8,769 bases of DNA from Candidatus Nitrosopolaris rasttigaisensis (GCA_933226995.1 CAKOFP010000106.1:1-8769), one strand, 5' to 3'; shown: positions 1 to 6,666, numbered from the stretch's first letter. Translations and numbers: made by a program. Notes: a model not told the origin generated them from the sequence alone.

Positions 1-1068
1 AAGATCGGATGAAGGTATCGTGGCCTTCAAATTGTATATACCATAGCCCACAACTACCTCCTCTACCAGGTCGGTACTATCAATTATATCCGATCTGTAT
101 CTTGGAATAGTGCACTTGATAATTTTGCCAGACATAACTTTCCCGTCCAACCTACTTTTCTTTAGACACTTCAAAATATCAGTAACTTTCAGATTCAGAC
201 CAAGTATTCTGTTGATATAGCTCGTTTCGACTTTGATGTAGGAAGGATCCATTTTAGGTGTCTCCTTATTTTGTCCTTCAGAATAATGAGTCGAGACTGT
301 TTGAATTTCAAAACCCGCATCATATAATGCCATAGCCATTACTGAAAGAACATCCTCTGCTACTTCTAGATTATTTGCCGTAACTTCAACGAAGAGGTTC
401 TTTGTAGCGGTACCTATTCTTGTCAAATTACTGTTGACAATCGGAGGAAAAGACAAAACATTATTTTCGGCATCTTGGATGAGCGGATATGCATCTGATT
501 TTTGTAAAATGTATCCATATTGTTTGCCAACGTCGAATTCTTTTAAAATGTGTCGTATTGTGTGTTTAGCTAAATCTCCGAGTGGAATAAACGAAAAATC
601 TTCTGGCACTGTCATATATGTAACAGGAAATTTGATAGCATCTAAATTATGAATTCCAATTGAGGCCTTCAATCTCCGCCTTCCAATCACATTCTGGAGG
701 TCTTCTTGCATTGCAATTAGTTGCTTTATAGTTTCGTCATCAAGTTTACCATTTTTTGCAACCAACGATACGACGTATGGCCTAATCTGTCTTGTTGACA
801 TATCAACTTTGATTGCGCATCCACTTCTTCCAGACAACTTAAATTCGGGAATTCCAGTTTCAATTCCTAACAATCCTTTTACGGCTCTCGCGATTCCGTA
901 ATCTGAAGCAAAATCAGGTCTGTTAGGATTGTACTCAATTCTGACTGCGGCATTGTCGACGCCCTCAATATCGACTCCAATAAATGGAACGATCTTCAAA
1001 ATATCGTCTAGTTTTTTGCCTGGGAAGAATTTTTTCAGCCTGTCGAAAGTGAATGCTACAACTGGCAT
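1..1068 (-). CDS. pheT: Phenylalanyl-tRNA synthetase beta subunit, archaeal type (3' part outside the window)
   Basis: This is the non-catalytic subunit of the heterotetrameric PheRS, which charges tRNA-Phe in the cytoplasm. The frame is open for 356 codons from the ATG at 1068 to the left edge, where it is cut. The family is usually about 550 residues, so roughly the last third (the catalytic-like core) is missing. Near residues 47-67 the N-terminal domain shows NPNRPDFASDYGIARAVKG, a hallmark of this subunit. The B3/B4 editing region follows, with IGRRRLKASIGIHNLD near 128-143. The B5 domain lies at about 280-350, with YINRILGLNL and then IPRYRSDIIDSTDLVEEV. The start codon overlaps the last 13 bases of pheS, and AGGAG sits 9 nt before it, so the pair is probably co-transcribed and translationally coupled. 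I see no frameshift. Identity is secure; the 3' end cannot be judged. Confidence 0.95.
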   Translation of the reverse strand, partial: MPVVAFTFDRLKKFFPGKKLDDILKIVPFIGVDIEGVDNAAVRIEYNPNRPDFASDYGIARAVKGLLGIETGIPEFKLSGRSGCAIKVDMSTRQIRPYVVSLVAKNGKLDDETIKQLIAMQEDLQNVIGRRRLKASIGIHNLDAIKFPVTYMTVPEDFSFIPLGDLAKHTIRHILKEFDVGKQYGYILQKSDAYPLIQDAENNVLSFPPIVNSNLTRIGTATKNLFVEVTANNLEVAEDVLSVMAMALYDAGFEIQTVSTHYSEGQNKETPKMDPSYIKVETSYINRILGLNLKVTDILKCLKKSRLDGKVMSGKIIKCTIPRYRSDIIDSTDLVEEVVVGYGIYNLKATIPSSDL

Positions 1069-2570
1069 CGTGGAGTACTCCTAAGCCAACCTAACTTATT
1101 CTCATAGAGATCACGCACATCTGTTAGTCCAAAGCGTAACATTGCAATTCTTTCTAGACCGCCTCCCCACGCAAGCACCGGATTATGTATACCCAGCGCT
1201 TTCGTCACTTGAGGCCTAAAAACACCCATTCCAAATAATTCGACCCATTTCTCCAGTTTTTCGTTATATATCATAGACTGGAGAGAGGGTTCTGTATAAG
1301 GAAAGAAGGTGGGCCAGAATTTTATTTTTTTAATACCTAATCTTGCGTAAAATTCGAGCTGCAAACCCATCAAATCCTGTAACGAAACTCTACTGCCTGT
1401 AACTATTCCTTCTATCTGAGTAAACTCTGCGAGGTGTTTATATGATACCTTTTCATTCCTGAAAACCCGACCGATCGAAAATATTCTGGCGTTTTCAGGT
1501 TTATTATCTGCAAGATACTTTATAGTAACGGCTGTCGTGTGCGTTCTTAGAACGATCCCCTTTGCCTCATCTATCTTCCATTCATATTTCCACCCATCCT
1601 TGTGAGCGCTAGAGATTTTGTGAACTTGATCCTCGGTAGCAAATTTGTCGTGCTTCATTTGTGCCAAATAGAACGTATCTTGTATATCCCGTGCCGGATG
1701 ATCTTGTGGAGTGAAGAGAGCATCGAAGTTCCAAAAACTCGATTGCGTGATTGGCCCTTCAATTTCGGTGAAACCTAAGCCAACAAAAATTTCACTTATT
1801 TCATCGATGAGGTTCACTATCGGGTGCTTTCTTCCAGGAAATACTGAACGTACCGGGGCTTGAACGTCCATCGGAGGGAGATTAAAGCTCATGAATTTGC
1901 CGGGCGGAGCCTTTTTCTCAGCTAGAACCTCTACCTTCAATCCTGGTTCGGCAGCCGAGGATAGCGCCATTTTGCCAGGTTCTAATAGCGTGACTGTGGT
2001 TTCGTTTGGTAGTTTATCTTCCCTCACATAACCAGGATCTCGGCTTTTCAGCGAAATAAAGGCGTTCATTTCCTCAGACGTGAGATCCGACATTTTGAGA
2101 TTTTCTTGTTCCCCGAGCTTGCTCAATAATTTTTCTTCGGCAGAGTTATTATCTGCTGCTATCATTCGGACAAGTCTCTTCTCTCCGATCGAATCTCGCT
2201 GCTGTTCTAGCCAGTTGTTTTGTTTTGCGTATCTAAATGCACTATGGCTCTCTTTTTGAGAGAAAAAACCTGAGTTCGATATTTCTTGAATCCGATTCTT
2301 GCCATTTTTCAGGTAATCTACAAGCCTTCTTTCTGGCAAACCTTGCTTGATTGCTTGGTATCCACTGGTCCCTAGGGATATTGAACTCATTTCGTCAAGA
2401 TGAATCAAGCCTTTCAATTTCAGCCATTCTATGCCGCGTCTTATCTGATCGATACCCAGACGAGTGTCCTTCGCTAGCTCTTCGATTGATTGTCTATTGC
2501 GACCGACAAGAGCTTCTAGTATGGATTTCTCGAGAGGATGGAGGGGGCTATTGGTGTTGCTGTTAGTCAT
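1056..2570 (-). CDS. pheS: Phenylalanyl-tRNA synthetase alpha subunit, archaeal type
   Basis: This is the catalytic subunit of PheRS, a class II aminoacyl-tRNA synthetase that attaches phenylalanine to tRNA-Phe. The protein has 504 residues, normal for the archaeal/eukaryotic form. Residues 10-75 look like a winged-helix region (EELAKDTRLGIDQIRRGIEWL), part of the N-terminal helix-turn-helix modules of this form. The catalytic domain starts near 245. Motif 1 lies around 250-274. FTPQDHPARDIQDTFYL (286-302) is diagnostic. LRTHTTAVT lies at 341-349, motif 2 centres on FRNE (370-373), FFPYTEPS (422-429) belongs to the phenylalanine pocket, and motif 3 is GGGLERI (469-475). The ATG at 2570 is the first start after the divergent promoter region; no Shine-Dalgarno is visible. 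The 3' end overlaps pheT by 13 bp. Everything expected of an active enzyme is present. Confidence 0.97.
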   Translation of the reverse strand: MTNSNTNSPLHPLEKSILEALVGRNRQSIEELAKDTRLGIDQIRRGIEWLKLKGLIHLDEMSSISLGTSGYQAIKQGLPERRLVDYLKNGKNRIQEISNSGFFSQKESHSAFRYAKQNNWLEQQRDSIGEKRLVRMIAADNNSAEEKLLSKLGEQENLKMSDLTSEEMNAFISLKSRDPGYVREDKLPNETTVTLLEPGKMALSSAAEPGLKVEVLAEKKAPPGKFMSFNLPPMDVQAPVRSVFPGRKHPIVNLIDEISEIFVGLGFTEIEGPITQSSFWNFDALFTPQDHPARDIQDTFYLAQMKHDKFATEDQVHKISSAHKDGWKYEWKIDEAKGIVLRTHTTAVTIKYLADNKPENARIFSIGRVFRNEKVSYKHLAEFTQIEGIVTGSRVSLQDLMGLQLEFYARLGIKKIKFWPTFFPYTEPSLQSMIYNEKLEKWVELFGMGVFRPQVTKALGIHNPVLAWGGGLERIAMLRFGLTDVRDLYENKLGWLRSTPRCQL

Positions 2571-2600
2571 CTGAGGGCAGAGATGTCAGAGAAAAAAGAC

Positions 2601-2615
2601 TTTTTAAACGTTTAA
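2601..2615. promoter_or_regulatory. Shared divergent promoter region of pheST and trpS with a 12-bp palindrome
   Basis: Only 57 bp separate the pheS and trpS start codons. A TATA-like TTTTTAAA (2601-2608), preceded by an A-rich stretch like a BRE, is centred about 24 nt before the trpS ATG, the distance expected for a leaderless archaeal transcript. The same box read on the other strand lies about 34 nt before the pheS ATG. TTAAACGTTTAA at 2604-2615 is a perfect palindrome overlapping the box, flanked by AGAC (2597-2600) and GTCT (2617-2620). Use as a promoter is likely; action as an operator is inference. Confidence 0.6.
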
Positions 2616-2627
2616 GGTCTCTACTGC

Positions 2628-3830
2628 ATGTTAGAGTTGAATCAGAGTGAAGGATCTTCAGATACCCGTAATGACGAGGATGATAATAGTACTAGTAATT
2701 CAAAACAGGATTTCAAAGTTACGCCGTGGGAAGTAGAGGGAGAAATAGATTACAACAAACTAATAGCCCAATTTGGTACACAACCAATAACCTCTGAGAT
2801 AATAGAGAGAATCAAACAAGTGACCGGCGAAGTTCATCCGATGTTAAAACTTCAGTATTTTTTTTCTCATCGTGACCTTGATTGGATCTTGAATAAGCAT
2901 GAGGAGGGAGAGAGTTTCTATCTATATACTGGTAGGGGACCATCAGGAATGGTCCACATAGGCCATATGATGCCCTGGCTATTTACTAAATATATTCAAG
3001 AAAAATTTGGTTCGAAATTACTTTTCCAGCTAACGGATGATGAAAAGTTTCTACAGACTCAGGATCGTTCGAGAGAAGAGATTGGACATTACGCTTATGA
3101 GAACATACTGGATATAATTGCTGTCGGCTTTAATCCCGATAAGACTAAGATTATCCTAGATACAAGACATATACAGCACCTTTACCCTATCGCAACCGAA
3201 ATTGCAAAGCGAATCACATTCTCTACTGCAAAGGCGGTATTTGGTTTCTCAAATTCAACCAACATAGGTATGATTGGATTCCCACCAATACAGGCAGCTC
3301 CTTGCTTTTTACCATCAATCATCGAAAATAAGCCAACACCGGTTCTCATTCCGGCTGCCATAGACCAAGATCCTTACTGGAGAGTAACGAGGGATGTGGC
3401 TGAACGCATGGGATATTATAAACCTGCACAGATCCATAGTAAGTTTCTCCCAGGTCTTGGAATGGTGGGCAAAATGTCGTCATCTAAACCAGAGACAGCC
3501 TTGTTCACAATAGATGATCCGGAGGTCATAGATAGGAAAGTTTCCGCTGCTTTCACGGGAGGTCAAGCGACAGTAGCGCTTCAAAGACAACTAGGTGGCA
3601 ATGCATTAGGTTGTCCCGTTTTCTGGTATTTACGTTATTTGTTTGATACTGAAAGACAATCAGACGAGCGGTTGCTAAAATGCAGGAGCGGAAATCTTCT
3701 TTGCGGTGAATGCAAGAGCGATTTGTCAAAGGAATCTCAGAACTTTCTCGGGGAATTCAAAAAGCGTAGGGAAAAAGCAAAGGATGTTATCGCTGAATTC
3801 ATGTTCGATGGAGCACCTTATGAAAAGTGA
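2628..3830 (+). CDS. trpS: Tryptophanyl-tRNA synthetase, archaeal/eukaryotic type
   Basis: This class I aminoacyl-tRNA synthetase charges tRNA-Trp. The protein has 400 residues. The nucleotide-binding signature is GPSGMVHIGHMMP, with HIGH at 110-113. The second signature is GKMSSSKPE, with the KMSKS-type loop at 282-286. FQLTDDEK (133-140) and AAIDQDPYWRVTRDVAE (243-259) are typical of the archaeal/eukaryotic enzyme and line the active site. The C-terminal anticodon-binding part includes GCPVFWYLRYLFD and three cysteines (352, 359, 362). Residues 7-28 are a Ser/Asp/Asn-rich stretch, probably disordered, before the conserved DFKVTPWEVEGEIDYNKL. The ATG at 2628 is supported by the TATA-like box 24 nt upstream, and the next in-frame ATG is far inside the conserved region. 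It is divergent from pheST and is followed after 6 bp by a small gene. Confidence 0.97.
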   Translation: MLELNQSEGSSDTRNDEDDNSTSNSKQDFKVTPWEVEGEIDYNKLIAQFGTQPITSEIIERIKQVTGEVHPMLKLQYFFSHRDLDWILNKHEEGESFYLYTGRGPSGMVHIGHMMPWLFTKYIQEKFGSKLLFQLTDDEKFLQTQDRSREEIGHYAYENILDIIAVGFNPDKTKIILDTRHIQHLYPIATEIAKRITFSTAKAVFGFSNSTNIGMIGFPPIQAAPCFLPSIIENKPTPVLIPAAIDQDPYWRVTRDVAERMGYYKPAQIHSKFLPGLGMVGKMSSSKPETALFTIDDPEVIDRKVSAAFTGGQATVALQRQLGGNALGCPVFWYLRYLFDTERQSDERLLKCRSGNLLCGECKSDLSKESQNFLGEFKKRREKAKDVIAEFMFDGAPYEK

Positions 3831-3836
3831 CACCTA

Positions 3837-4121
3837 ATGAATGTAGAAAAATTTGAGTGCGATGATAAATATGAAGCCGAAAAGCTGGCAGGATTTTTAG
3901 CTACGCAGAAAGATAACGGCACCTTCCTTTACGGGATAGCGGCGATAGTCCAGAATGAGGTAGTTATCATCCTAAAGGACAAGTCCGCGCATAGTATTAT
4001 AATGAAGGATCGTGACACGGCGGTCAGGTTAAAGTCATTTATAGAAGATGTTCTTATGCAAAAGAAGAGAATTGCCGTAAGTAATTTCGATGATCACGTG
4101 ACAGAGATCACTGTTCGTTGA
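3837..4121 (+). CDS. Small protein of unknown function downstream of trpS (94 aa)
   Basis: I do not recognise this family. It starts 6 bp after the trpS stop, so it is probably co-transcribed with trpS; a weak GTGA (3827-3830) before the ATG could help reinitiation. The 94-residue product is soluble-looking, with no signal peptide and no membrane segment. It has two cohesive parts: a strand-rich middle (FLYGIAAIVQNEVVIILKDK, about 30-49) and a helical part (DTAVRLKSFIEDVLMQKK, about 60-77). It has a single cysteine (C8), so it is unlikely to be a zinc protein. Regular alternation of hydrophobic and charged residues and the tight spacing to trpS support a real gene. A hairpin-like element lies 28 bp after the stop codon. 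Function is unknown; position beside trpS does not by itself imply a role in translation. Confidence 0.75.
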   Translation: MNVEKFECDDKYEAEKLAGFLATQKDNGTFLYGIAAIVQNEVVIILKDKSAHSIIMKDRDTAVRLKSFIEDVLMQKKRIAVSNFDDHVTEITVR

Positions 4122-4532
4122 AGCGAAGCAGAAAGACCGACCTTCATCGTTTTTGCGAAAAACAGTAGGAAAAGGATATCTTGACAATTTCAATGAAGCA
4201 TTTAGAAGCTGCACCACAAAGAAAAGTCTAGCTATTGGAAATTGGGACCTTGTATTGCTGAATCAAAAAGAGATTTTGGGCATATGCAACATTTACGAAA
4301 ACAATAACGTACTTGCAAGCTCTAAATGATTCTCACATTGTCCGGATTACGAACGTGAACTGAAGACAGAACATCGGCACCGCTCGAAAGGTATAAGCAA
4401 TTATAAAACAATTTAACCCCTCTATTGCACAGAACGTCTTGTTATTATTCTCTTAAGAAGGGTAAGTCGGCATAAAATTTTTATGGGATCCTGCAACCTA
4501 CTACGACGCATCTGGAATTCGTAATTAATTAG
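4122..4532. other. Convergent intergenic region with one doubtful open frame
   Basis: This 411-bp gap lies between two genes that point towards each other. The plus strand has an open frame from 4102 to a TGA at 4327-4329. It has no ATG; TTG at 4153 could start a 58-residue product whose later part reads plausibly (LAIGNWDLVLLNQKEILG), so it may be a gene remnant or chance. A TATA-like TTATAAAA lies near 4401-4408. CATAAAA and TTTTATG form an inverted repeat at 4471-4485. I find no tRNA-like cloverleaf, CRISPR repeat or mobile-element end. Nothing else in it can be assigned. Confidence 0.4.
4149..4163 (+). terminator. Possible terminator hairpin after the trpS operon
   Basis: GTTTTT and AAAAAC form a 6-bp inverted repeat around GCG, starting 28 bp after the stop of the 94-residue gene. 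A T5 run is part of it. Archaeal termination needs only a T-rich stretch, so this is plausible but weak. It falls inside the short open frame at 4102-4329, which argues against that frame being a gene. Confidence 0.3.
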
Positions 4533-4871
4533 TTAGCGCAGTTCTTTGTTCATTTCTTGTATCAGTATTTGCTGAACTCTTCTAAAATAGAGACCAGTTG
4601 AATATGGCATCATGGGGATGTACTCATCTATAACTTGCATAACATAGGGAACAACTCTTTTGGATATGTCCACTCTAAATTTCATCCACAAAATCCTGTC
4701 CTGTGTGATGTGAATTTTCTCCTTGAGGTGGGACGGAGCCGATTCAATCGCCTTGTCTTCGATCCTTTTATACCAATATGCAAGGATTTCAGGGTCAAGT
4801 CCTTCTTTAAGCTTCTTTATACCCGTTCCGATTCTCAGGGTGGCAAAATTAAATGGGCTTTCTTGAAACAT
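4533..4871 (-). CDS. Conserved-looking protein of unknown function downstream of coaD (112 aa)
   Basis: I do not recognise this family. It begins 41 bp after the coaD stop on the same strand, so co-transcription is likely. The upstream stretch also holds a weak TATA-like TTTTATCC near 4900-4907, and a promoter of its own is possible. The product has 112 residues, no cysteine, no signal peptide and no membrane segment. Two regions look structured: a helical, charged part (PEILAYWYKRIEDKAIESAP, about 27-46) and a C-terminal part dense in aromatic and basic residues (MPYSTGLYFRRVQQILIQEM, about 88-107). A codon-like base pattern and an ordered helix-rich composition support a genuine gene. An opposite-strand frame overlapping it has no recognisable protein features and is taken as a shadow. 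Function unknown. Confidence 0.72.
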   Translation of the reverse strand: MFQESPFNFATLRIGTGIKKLKEGLDPEILAYWYKRIEDKAIESAPSHLKEKIHITQDRILWMKFRVDISKRVVPYVMQVIDEYIPMMPYSTGLYFRRVQQILIQEMNKELR

Positions 4872-4912
4872 TATGCAATCAAACTACCTTTCAGGAATAG
4901 GATAAAACCGTA

Positions 4913-5419
4913 TCAATCAAAAAATGTTGAGTTTTTTTGTTCACGTTTTAATAATTTACCTCGAGGATCAATTTGACCCGTGCGTATGCGTGATGATGAA
5001 ATGGGAGCGCCGTCTTCGGCCCTAATCATGTCTACAATAACAATGGCGAGGGGTTTGATGCCTTTAGTAGATCGAATTTCATTGATTTCCGAGCCCTTTT
5101 TCGCGGTTTCGGAGCTCGCGACGAGCGCATTTACTTCACTGGAAATTACGGTAGGTCCGTATGTGGTGTTGAGCTTACTTATCTCATAAATGACATCCCC
5201 GAAATTCGCTTGAATTACAAGTCGAAGGTTGGCTACTCTTTGTTCGTAAGTATGAGTGATCTTGCCTTTCCCTTTTACAATATCCACAAATTCATCACTA
5301 GAAACCCCGATAACTACTCTTTTGCCCATCTCAAATGCTTTAGAGAGCAGAGCTAAGTGGCCGATATGTATCTCATCAAAAGTCCCACCAGTTGCGACAA
5401 CGTTAAACTTATCGGTCAC
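4913..5419 (-). CDS. coaD: Phosphopantetheine adenylyltransferase, archaeal type
   Basis: The enzyme joins 4'-phosphopantetheine and ATP to give dephospho-CoA, the penultimate step of coenzyme A synthesis. The product has 168 residues and is a stand-alone nucleotidyltransferase of the archaeal/eukaryotic branch. The N-terminal ATP-binding signature TGGTFDEIHIGHLALL (10-25) carries the HxGH pair H18/H21. YEQRVANL (58-65) and the late ISSSRIR (140-146) complete the active site. The start is a GTG at 5419: no in-frame ATG precedes the signature, and the overlapping upstream ATG is in another frame. The next gene on this strand, the sulfurtransferase-ferredoxin operon, ends 196 bp upstream beyond a terminator, so coaD probably has its own promoter near the palindrome at 5441-5458. 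The tail after residue 150 is basic and probably flexible. Confidence 0.93.
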   Translation of the reverse strand: MTDKFNVVATGGTFDEIHIGHLALLSKAFEMGKRVVIGVSSDEFVDIVKGKGKITHTYEQRVANLRLVIQANFGDVIYEISKLNTTYGPTVISSEVNALVASSETAKKGSEINEIRSTKGIKPLAIVIVDMIRAEDGAPISSSRIRTGQIDPRGKLLKREQKNSTFFD

Positions 5420-5440
5420 ACATTCTCTAATAATATGCGC

Positions 5441-5458
5441 CTATTTACACGTAAATAG
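5441..5458 (-). promoter_or_regulatory. 18-bp inverted repeat in the coaD promoter region
   Basis: CTATTTAC and GTAAATAG are perfect 8-bp inverted arms separated by AC. The element lies 22-39 bp before the coaD GTG. Its AT-rich halves (TGTAAATA, ACTATTTACG) sit where a TATA box would be for a leaderless or short-leader transcript. It may therefore be the promoter itself, an operator overlapping it, or both. The rest of the 196-bp gap holds no gene I can support. Confidence 0.45.
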
Positions 5459-5589
5459 TCAGACCCTCGGTGCAACTGACTCTATGCATATTTAATTCCA
5501 TTAAAAACTTAAAGTGTCTACGGACTTCTCGACAATATTCATAATGAAAAGCGCTAACATGAAACATTTGGAAGCGACCAGCGTTGCTG

Positions 5590-5612
5590 TTTTTAATTAA
5601 AAAGAAAAAAAT
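5590..5612 (-). terminator. T-rich terminator of the sulfurtransferase-ferredoxin operon
   Basis: Read on the minus strand, T7-C-T5 begins 3 bp after the ferredoxin TGA and is followed by the perfect palindrome TTTTTAATTAAAAA (5590-5603). Strong T runs right after a stop codon are the usual archaeal intrinsic termination signal. It separates this operon from coaD. Confidence 0.6.
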
Positions 5613-5615
5613 TCT

Positions 5616-6626
5616 TCAAGTACCTTTCTGGAATATTTTTACACACTGGGGAGGACACACGTTTTCACATGCCATACAGAATATGCAGTCTTTTTCTCTA
5701 GCCATAAATGTTTTTTTCTCTGAGCCTGGATGTCCAGGAGTATCTAGCCATTCATAGACATTAACAGGACAGGCCTCAATGCATGCACCATCCGCTATGC
5801 ATATATCAAAATCTACAGTTACTTGCGTGCCCCATATGCCCAGCTGTCCTGGTGGGTCTACTGGTCCCCATACTTTTATTCCTTGGAAACTGCCAACTAC
5901 CTGCCTCTTTGATTTGAATTCAGGATCGATAGGACCTTCAGCTTTAGAATAATTAGTTCCAGTGCCACTAAGTGATATAGTGGTATTAGCTCCAGCTGCT
6001 GCAGCCGGAGCTTGTGGTGCTACGGCTATTGTTGGCTGTACTAGTTTGGGTGAACTAGCTGGGCCTGCAGCTGGAGGTATAGCGGCTGCGCTTCTCACCT
6101 TAGGATTCTGTGCCAAAGGAGTCAATTCTTCCAATTTCTTTATAGCGCGCTCGAGAGAATGCTTTTCGGCTTTTTGATAATGGGCAACTAATTTATCTCC
6201 GATTTTTGTATTTCTTATAATAGTGTCAATAACCATCTTGGCATTCTGATCTGCTTTTTGCCTGTAGTTTTTAACCCAGTAACAATCGCCAAAAAACTCT
6301 AACGGTTTGATCTGATAAATTAAATCAACTACTTCACCGGTCACTGCCTCCACTGTGACATTTAGATCAGCCGATAATGTTTCCCCGGTCAAAGGATCCA
6401 GACCTTTCTCCGTCCATTTATAAGTTGCATATATTCTATCTGCGTAGGCATCCATTTTGAAACCAGAACTTTTTAAATCATTGCTAATACTGGAAATATC
6501 TGACCAGTCTGTAAGATCGACCGGCATCCTAAAGACACCCAATCTGGAGGCGTGTAAAGGATAGACGCCTCTTTTTGCAATTTCAGATAACATTATCCAT
6601 ACTCGATCCTTTAGCAGAGCAGACAT
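5616..6626 (-). CDS. Ferredoxin of the archaeal zinc-ferredoxin type, fused to an unknown N-terminal domain
   Basis: This is a predicted cytoplasmic electron carrier of 336 residues, far longer than the about 105-residue family members. Residues 1-170 form a domain I do not recognise. Residues 178-215 are an Ala/Pro-rich flexible linker (AAAIPPAAGPASS). Residues 230-336 match the Sulfolobus ferredoxin: RQVVG, GPVDPP, VDFDICIADGACIEACPVNV and CIFCMACENVCP. Cluster I ligands are C276, C282 and C324, with D279 replacing the second cysteine, as in ferredoxins carrying [3Fe-4S]. Cluster II ligands are C314, C317, C320 and C286. C328 is extra. All four zinc ligands of the Sulfolobus protein (H16, H19, H34, D76) are replaced, here by F247, I250, W265 and F307. 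A TTG one codon upstream could start, but ATG at 6626 is preferred. It is the last gene of a three-gene set and is followed by a T-rich terminator. The electron partner is unknown. Confidence 0.88.
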   Translation of the reverse strand: MSALLKDRVWIMLSEIAKRGVYPLHASRLGVFRMPVDLTDWSDISSISNDLKSSGFKMDAYADRIYATYKWTEKGLDPLTGETLSADLNVTVEAVTGEVVDLIYQIKPLEFFGDCYWVKNYRQKADQNAKMVIDTIIRNTKIGDKLVAHYQKAEKHSLERAIKKLEELTPLAQNPKVRSAAAIPPAAGPASSPKLVQPTIAVAPQAPAAAAGANTTISLSGTGTNYSKAEGPIDPEFKSKRQVVGSFQGIKVWGPVDPPGQLGIWGTQVTVDFDICIADGACIEACPVNVYEWLDTPGHPGSEKKTFMAREKDCIFCMACENVCPPQCVKIFQKGT

Positions 6627-6649
6627 CAAAATAACTCTGAAGTCAAAAG

Positions 6650-6658
6650 GGCTAAAAG
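6650..6658 (-). promoter_or_regulatory. Weak TATA-like box before the ferredoxin gene
   Basis: CTTTTAGCC on the minus strand lies about 28 nt before the preferred ATG at 6626, the distance of a leaderless transcript. There is no Shine-Dalgarno in the 40-bp gap. The gene could therefore be made from its own promoter as well as by read-through. The box is a poor match, so this is tentative. Confidence 0.25.
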
Positions 6659-6666
6659 GCTTTCTA

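Noticed and set aside
434..652. Plus-strand frame of 72 codons near the left end
   Set aside because: It lies antisense inside pheT, whose reading is unambiguous there.
1072..1081. Perfect palindrome GGAGTACTCC just before the pheT start
   Set aside because: It lies within the pheS coding sequence and can form only a 3-bp stem, so it is more likely a by-product of the Shine-Dalgarno than a regulator site.
4635..4976. Plus-strand frame of 113 codons opposite the coaD-112 aa region
   Set aside because: It lies antisense to coaD and the 112-residue gene, and its composition follows from the opposite strand's codons.
4980..5000. GTGATGATGA resembling a C box of an archaeal guide RNA
   Set aside because: It lies inside the coaD coding sequence, antisense to it, and no matching D boxes sit at the right distances.
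5962..6177. Ala/Gly-rich plus-strand frame that looks like a membrane segment
   Set aside because: It is the antisense shadow of the Ala/Pro-rich linker in the ferredoxin gene.
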